Origin: Paenibacillus assamensis DSM 18201 | GTDB lineage: Bacteria > Bacillota > Bacilli > Paenibacillales > Paenibacillaceae | Assembly: GCF_000422445.1 (NCBI RefSeq) | Contig: NZ_AULU01000022.1 | Span: forward strand, 1 to 64,000 | Reading direction: 5' to 3' | Length of the DNA stretch: 64,000 nucleotides | Shown here: piece after piece, positions 61,202 to 64,000 of the stretch | How the letters are laid out: every line of letters begins with the position of its first letter | Position numbering within the stretch: position 1 is the first letter of the stretch | The notes under the pieces: model-generated | Seen by the model: the letters and a program-made list of their open reading frames with translations, nothing else | Told to the model about the DNA's origin: nothing | The model's database searches: none | Program-made: the position numbers and the translations under genes

Positions 61202-61230
61202 TAGTATGGGGAAATAATTATGAATTATGT
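61202..61230 (-). promoter_or_regulatory. sigma-G-like promoter of gerD
   Basis: On the minus strand: ACATA (61226-61230), 17-bp spacer, CATACTA (61202-61208). The -10 is an exact sigma-G type; the -35 differs by one base from GCATA. B. subtilis gerD is known to be a forespore, sigma-G gene. Confidence 0.7.
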
Positions 61231-61294
61231 TCGATAACGATAGTCTTTTGCTGATAACGCTGGTAAAATATGAATATTGCGGAGGTGGAGCAGC

Positions 61295-61936
61295 TTGAAT
61301 TTAAAAAAATGGTCTTACTTATTCTGGACGACGCTCTGTCTGGGTGGAGCAGTTATGTTGGTAACAGGCCTGTCTATGCAACTGTATCAACAGGAATTGT
61401 CCAATCTTAGAGGTCCTGCAGATGTTCTAATGAACATTTTCCAGCTTATTTTAAGTGGCTTTACAATTAGTGTATTTGCGCAAATGGGCTTTTTTGCTTA
61501 TTTGACGCTTAATTTGCTTGCCAATGGTATGTTTAGACGAGTTTGGCCGTATATACAAGTTGTTCTTACGGTAATCGTTTTATTGGATGTTATGTTTTTA
61601 CGGACTTTACTTGGACAAGAACGGGATTTGATCCAAGATGTTGTGTTAGGCCTAACTTTATTAGTATTCTCGGTAGGCGTAGCTATTGTAAAAATGAAAG
61701 TAACATCGTCAACAGCAGTAATACCAACACTGTTCTATATGATTGTTGGTACAACAATCGAGATGACATTTGCATTGAACATGAGTCCGATAGCGACTTG
61801 GTTTTTGTTTATTCCTTTAGTAGCATGCAACGCGTATCAAATTCTTATCCTTTCGCGTGTATTGGAAGGGAAGATAGGAAAAAACAGAGAAATGCAGCCA
61901 GAAGCGGGTATGACTACAAAAGTAGTAAAGAGCTGA
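61295..61936 (+). CDS. kbaA: KbaA, activator of the KinB sporulation pathway
   Basis: Membrane protein needed for KinB histidine kinase signalling into the sporulation phosphorelay. 213 aa with about six transmembrane segments (about 8-30, 46-72, 78-100, 110-130, 140-160, 165-185) and a basic tail. The segment LILSGFTISVFAQMGFFAYL resembles KbaA of B. subtilis, which sits at the same place (gerD-kbaA-pdaB). TTG start at 61295, following GGAGGTGG. KinB itself is not in the window. Confidence 0.88.
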   Translation: MNLKKWSYLFWTTLCLGGAVMLVTGLSMQLYQQELSNLRGPADVLMNIFQLILSGFTISVFAQMGFFAYLTLNLLANGMFRRVWPYIQVVLTVIVLLDVMFLRTLLGQERDLIQDVVLGLTLLVFSVGVAIVKMKVTSSTAVIPTLFYMIVGTTIEMTFALNMSPIATWFLFIPLVACNAYQILILSRVLEGKIGKNREMQPEAGMTTKVVKS

Positions 61937-61957
61937 CCACTATTGGTCAGCTCTTTG
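61928..61957. terminator. bidirectional terminator between kbaA and pdaB
   Basis: Stem AAAGAGCTGACCA / TGGTCAGCTCTTT, including the kbaA stop codon in its 5' arm; convergent genes on both sides. Confidence 0.85.
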
Positions 61958-61989
61958 TCATTTAAGGGAAGGTGCTTCCGATCCGATGC

Positions 61990-62805
61990 TTACGCTCCAG
62001 CTGCATCATGAACATGTGTCTGTGGTTGGATGGGGTGAATAGTAGTGTCTTGGATTGCCTTATTATTCAGCTCTGTTTGCTGGATAAGCTCGGATACGGT
62101 AACGAACTCATAACCTTTAGCTCTTAACTGATCGATAATGGCAGGAAGGGCAAGATGAGTTTGTTTGCATGAATCGCTGGCATGAAGCAAAATAATATCG
62201 CCATTATGCGCACGATCAACGACACGCTTTACAATCGTATCTACGCCAGGATTTTTCCAATCTTGTGAATCTGTATCCCATTGAATAACTTTGTAATTCA
62301 TTTGATTAGCTATTTTAAGTACACGTTTATCAAAATCGCCGTTAGGTAAACGGATGAGATTAGGCTGTTTGCCGGTAAGCTCACTTAAAATGGTATGCGC
62401 TGTATTAATTTGTTTTTTGATTTCTTCATCATTGAGACTGCTGTAATTAACATGCTTGTGACCGTGGCTGCCTATCTCATAACCAGCGTCAACCATTTTT
62501 CTGACTATCTCGGGATGGGTTTTACTCCAAGGAGAAGATAAGAAGAACGTTGCCTTATCTAGCTTCTTTTCGGTTAAAATATCAAGTATAGGTTGCGCTC
62601 GTGTTTCTCCCCAACTGATATCGAATGTTAGTGCCACAACTTTTTTATCAGTAGGAACACTATAAATGGCTGAAGGACTGCCTTCCGAGAAGACAGTAAT
62701 GTTGTCGCTCTCCACCACGACGACACCGGCTGCAAACAGCACGGCGACGATGATGAAGAAGATGCGCTTTACTTTTTTACCGCTAATCACATAAAAACTG
62801 TTCAT
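61990..62805 (-). CDS. pdaB: PdaB, polysaccharide deacetylase-like sporulation protein
   Basis: NodB-fold protein needed to keep spores stable in B. subtilis. 271 aa. A single N-terminal membrane anchor (about 14-34) puts the domain outside. Motif 1 is TFDISWGE (D62; the second Asp of canonical TFDD is Ile), motif 2 is SHGHKH (H114, H116, H118), motif 3 is RLPNGDFDKR. The altered motif 1 is also typical of PdaB and makes deacetylase activity doubtful. Start at 62805 follows AGAGGAG by about 10 nt; the longer frame from 62874 lacks a site. A sigma-E-like promoter lies upstream. Confidence 0.93.
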   Translation of the reverse strand: MNSFYVISGKKVKRIFFIIVAVLFAAGVVVVESDNITVFSEGSPSAIYSVPTDKKVVALTFDISWGETRAQPILDILTEKKLDKATFFLSSPWSKTHPEIVRKMVDAGYEIGSHGHKHVNYSSLNDEEIKKQINTAHTILSELTGKQPNLIRLPNGDFDKRVLKIANQMNYKVIQWDTDSQDWKNPGVDTIVKRVVDRAHNGDIILLHASDSCKQTHLALPAIIDQLRAKGYEFVTVSELIQQTELNNKAIQDTTIHPIQPQTHVHDAAGA

Positions 62806-62887
62806 GCAGCGTGCGCTCCTCTCATATAACGATGCTAAGATGCGTGAAATCCAAATACTTGCATGGCTTGTCACGCTTGTTTAATAC

Positions 62888-62917
62888 ACTGTATGCTTGA
62901 GTTATACATAGATATGA
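62888..62917 (-). promoter_or_regulatory. sigma-E-like promoter of pdaB
   Basis: On the minus strand: TCATATC (62911-62917), 15-bp spacer, CATACAGT (62888-62895). The -10 fits sigma-E (CATACANT) exactly; the -35 has ATATC for ATATT. Start near 62880, about 75 nt before the ATG. Confidence 0.6.
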
Positions 62918-62978
62918 CAAACAATCATCCCCGCAGCGGGTGATAATGTGGGATGACAACATGAAGGAGTGAAGGATT

Positions 62979-63593
62979 GTGCTAAGTTGGCGCTCGTTTG
63001 TACGAACGTTAGGGGAGATAAAAGGGTATATCTTATTCTCATCTCTTGTTTTCATTGGGAGCATAATGGTGGGATGGATGTGGACTGGGTTTCATGAATT
63101 TTTAGACGGTCAAATATCCCAGCTTGGAGAGATTGCGAGAACTTTACATCAGTCTGCCAATCCCATTGTGACATTGTTCATATTTATTTTCTTTAATAAT
63201 GCGATCAAAGCTGTACTTGTAATGTTCTCTGGAATCGTGTTCGGGTTATTTCCGTTGTATTTATTAGTCGTAAATGGGATGGTATTAGGATATCTATTCT
63301 TTGATATGCATCGAGAAGGATTAAATGTTTTTATGCAGTTTACTGTAGGTATTTTACCGCATGGCATATTAGAGCTACCTGCTATCATTATAGCTGCAGC
63401 TTTCGGTATTCGATTTGGTGTGTTGGCGTTTCAACGTATGACTCGTTCAGGTCGTAGCGGGTTGACGATTAAAGAGTGGGCCAAGAAAACAGGAGCAGCC
63501 GCGGTTTGGATTACAATTATTCTGCTTGCAGCTGCATTAATCGAAAGTACAGTAACGTTGTGGATTATGGAGTTGTATCGTTCAAGTATGTAG
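62979..63593 (+). CDS. SpoIIM-like (DUF95 family) membrane protein
   Basis: 204-aa membrane protein with about five hydrophobic segments (about 17-37, 58-80, 84-102, 112-138, 165-190). NPIVTLFIFIFFNNAIKAV and TVGILPHGILELPAIIIAAA match the stage II sporulation protein M family, in which the second motif (GxxPHGxxE) is most conserved. True SpoIIM acts in engulfment with SpoIID and SpoIIP. Whether this is SpoIIM or a paralogue cannot be decided here; the usual spoIIM locus lies elsewhere in Bacilli. GTG start at 62979 behind AAGGAG. Divergent from pdaB. Confidence 0.85.
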   Translation: MLSWRSFVRTLGEIKGYILFSSLVFIGSIMVGWMWTGFHEFLDGQISQLGEIARTLHQSANPIVTLFIFIFFNNAIKAVLVMFSGIVFGLFPLYLLVVNGMVLGYLFFDMHREGLNVFMQFTVGILPHGILELPAIIIAAAFGIRFGVLAFQRMTRSGRSGLTIKEWAKKTGAAAVWITIILLAAALIESTVTLWIMELYRSSM

Positions 63594-63674
63594 AAGAAAA
63601 TGTTGCTATTAAGAAAGAAGATAATTTTATTCAGATGATTATGTGATAAAATGATGCAAATTTGTGCATAACAG

Positions 63675-63736
63675 TAAAGCGGTCCATCACTTGTCTAAGG
63701 TAATGTTGTCCTTAGAAAGGGATTTGGGCCGCTTTT
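63675..63736 (+). terminator. terminator after the SpoIIM-like gene
   Basis: Outer stem AAAGCGGTCC / GGGCCGCTTTT with an inner stem CTAAGG / CCTTAG, then TTTTG. The structure is long for an intrinsic terminator and could fold in two parts. Confidence 0.65.
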
Positions 63737-63788
63737 GTTCCGAATATAAGAGAAAAGCTTGAGTTGTTGTTAGAGGAGGAGAAAGTTC

Positions 63789-64000
63789 GTGCTAGGATTC
63801 TTATTTAACGAAAAGGAATGCAAGGAACTTGGATATATGCTTAGAAAAGAACTTGATGAAATGCTGCTTGATCTAGGTGATAACCGTTTAGATAAAGAAG
63901 TAAGAAGAGCAATAGCTAATCGATACAGAACGGTATTTCGGATGTATGCACGCATAGCTACGCCAAAAGACTTATCTCGGTACGTAAGGAACCATCGTAT
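63789..64000 (+). CDS. small hypothetical protein, 3' end beyond the window
   Basis: Open frame of 70 codons reaching the window edge without a stop. GTG start 8 nt after AGAGGAGGAG. The sequence is charged and helical (LGYMLRKELDEMLLDLGDN, then VRRAIANRYRTVFRMYARIA), without signal peptide or membrane segment. I do not recognise a family with certainty; small proteins of this look occur in Bacillales near pdaB. Its good ribosome binding site and codon use support a real gene. Confidence 0.7.
   Translation, partial: MLGFLFNEKECKELGYMLRKELDEMLLDLGDNRLDKEVRRAIANRYRTVFRMYARIATPKDLSRYVRNHR

Noticed and set aside
63663-63671. TTATGCACA (minus strand) near the right edge
   Set aside because: Single DnaA-box-like match with no neighbours, unlike the left cluster.

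Overview
This window is a core chromosomal segment of a low-to-moderate GC, endospore-forming Firmicute, most likely Paenibacillus or a close relative (Paenibacillaceae). That rests on gene order (rrn - ctsR-mcsA-mcsB-clpC - radA-disA - ispD-ispF - gltX - cysE-cysS - sigH - nusG - rpoBC - str/S10/spc/alpha - truA - rplM-rpsI - cwlD - mrp/salA - gerD - kbaA - pdaB), strong AGGAGG ribosome binding sites, frequent TTG/GTG starts, and the presence of sigH, kbaA, gerD, cwlD and pdaB. A pssA gene follows disA and a cysH-sat pair follows rpsI; both differ from the Bacillus subtilis arrangement. No insertion sequence, prophage, CRISPR array or tRNA gene was seen.

Layout. 1-360: end of a 23S rRNA gene, a 5S rRNA gene and the rrn terminator. 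361-860: AT-rich non-coding DNA with a cluster of DnaA-box-like 9-mers. 865-5900: the CtsR-controlled clp operon, with a sigma-A promoter and two CtsR operators. 6199-9442: radA, disA and pssA. 9576-9971 (minus): a small MazG-like protein. 10195-14105: PIN/TRAM protein, ispD, ispF, gltX. 14131-18605: a T-box leader reading Cys, then cysE, cysS, mrnC, rlmB and rae1. 18722-31824: sigH, rpmG-secE-nusG, rplKA, L10 leader-rplJL, a methyltransferase, rpoB and rpoC. 32001-36912: L7Ae-type protein, rpsL, rpsG, fusA, tuf. 37071-38405: a globin-coupled chemoreceptor lying between tuf and the S10 operon. 38598-54189: S10-spc-alpha ribosomal protein genes with secY, adk, map, infA and rpoA. 54215-56094: truA, then L13 leader-rplM-rpsI. 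56254-58243: cysH-sat behind a palindromic operator-like site. 58286-64000: sporulation and germination genes (cwlD, mrp/salA, gerD, kbaA, pdaB, a SpoIIM-like protein) and a 3'-truncated small gene.

How the genes work together. The left part couples protein quality control (CtsR, McsA, McsB, ClpC) with genome surveillance (RadA, and DisA making c-di-AMP). The middle is the transcription and translation machinery, with several visible RNA-level controls (Cys T-box, L10 leader, L13 leader, intergenic hairpins). The right part feeds sulfate assimilation and then cortex maturation, nutrient germination and the KinB branch of the phosphorelay. Sporulation-type promoters can be read upstream of cwlD (sigma-E-like), gerD (sigma-G-like) and pdaB (sigma-E-like).

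Limits. Names rest on recalled family motifs and synteny, not on database searches. Promoters and operators are read by eye. No clearly new multi-gene system is visible. The most interesting items are the DnaA-box cluster, the heme sensor inside the ribosomal superoperon region, the cysH palindrome, the MazG-like orphan, and the unexplained intergenic hairpins.
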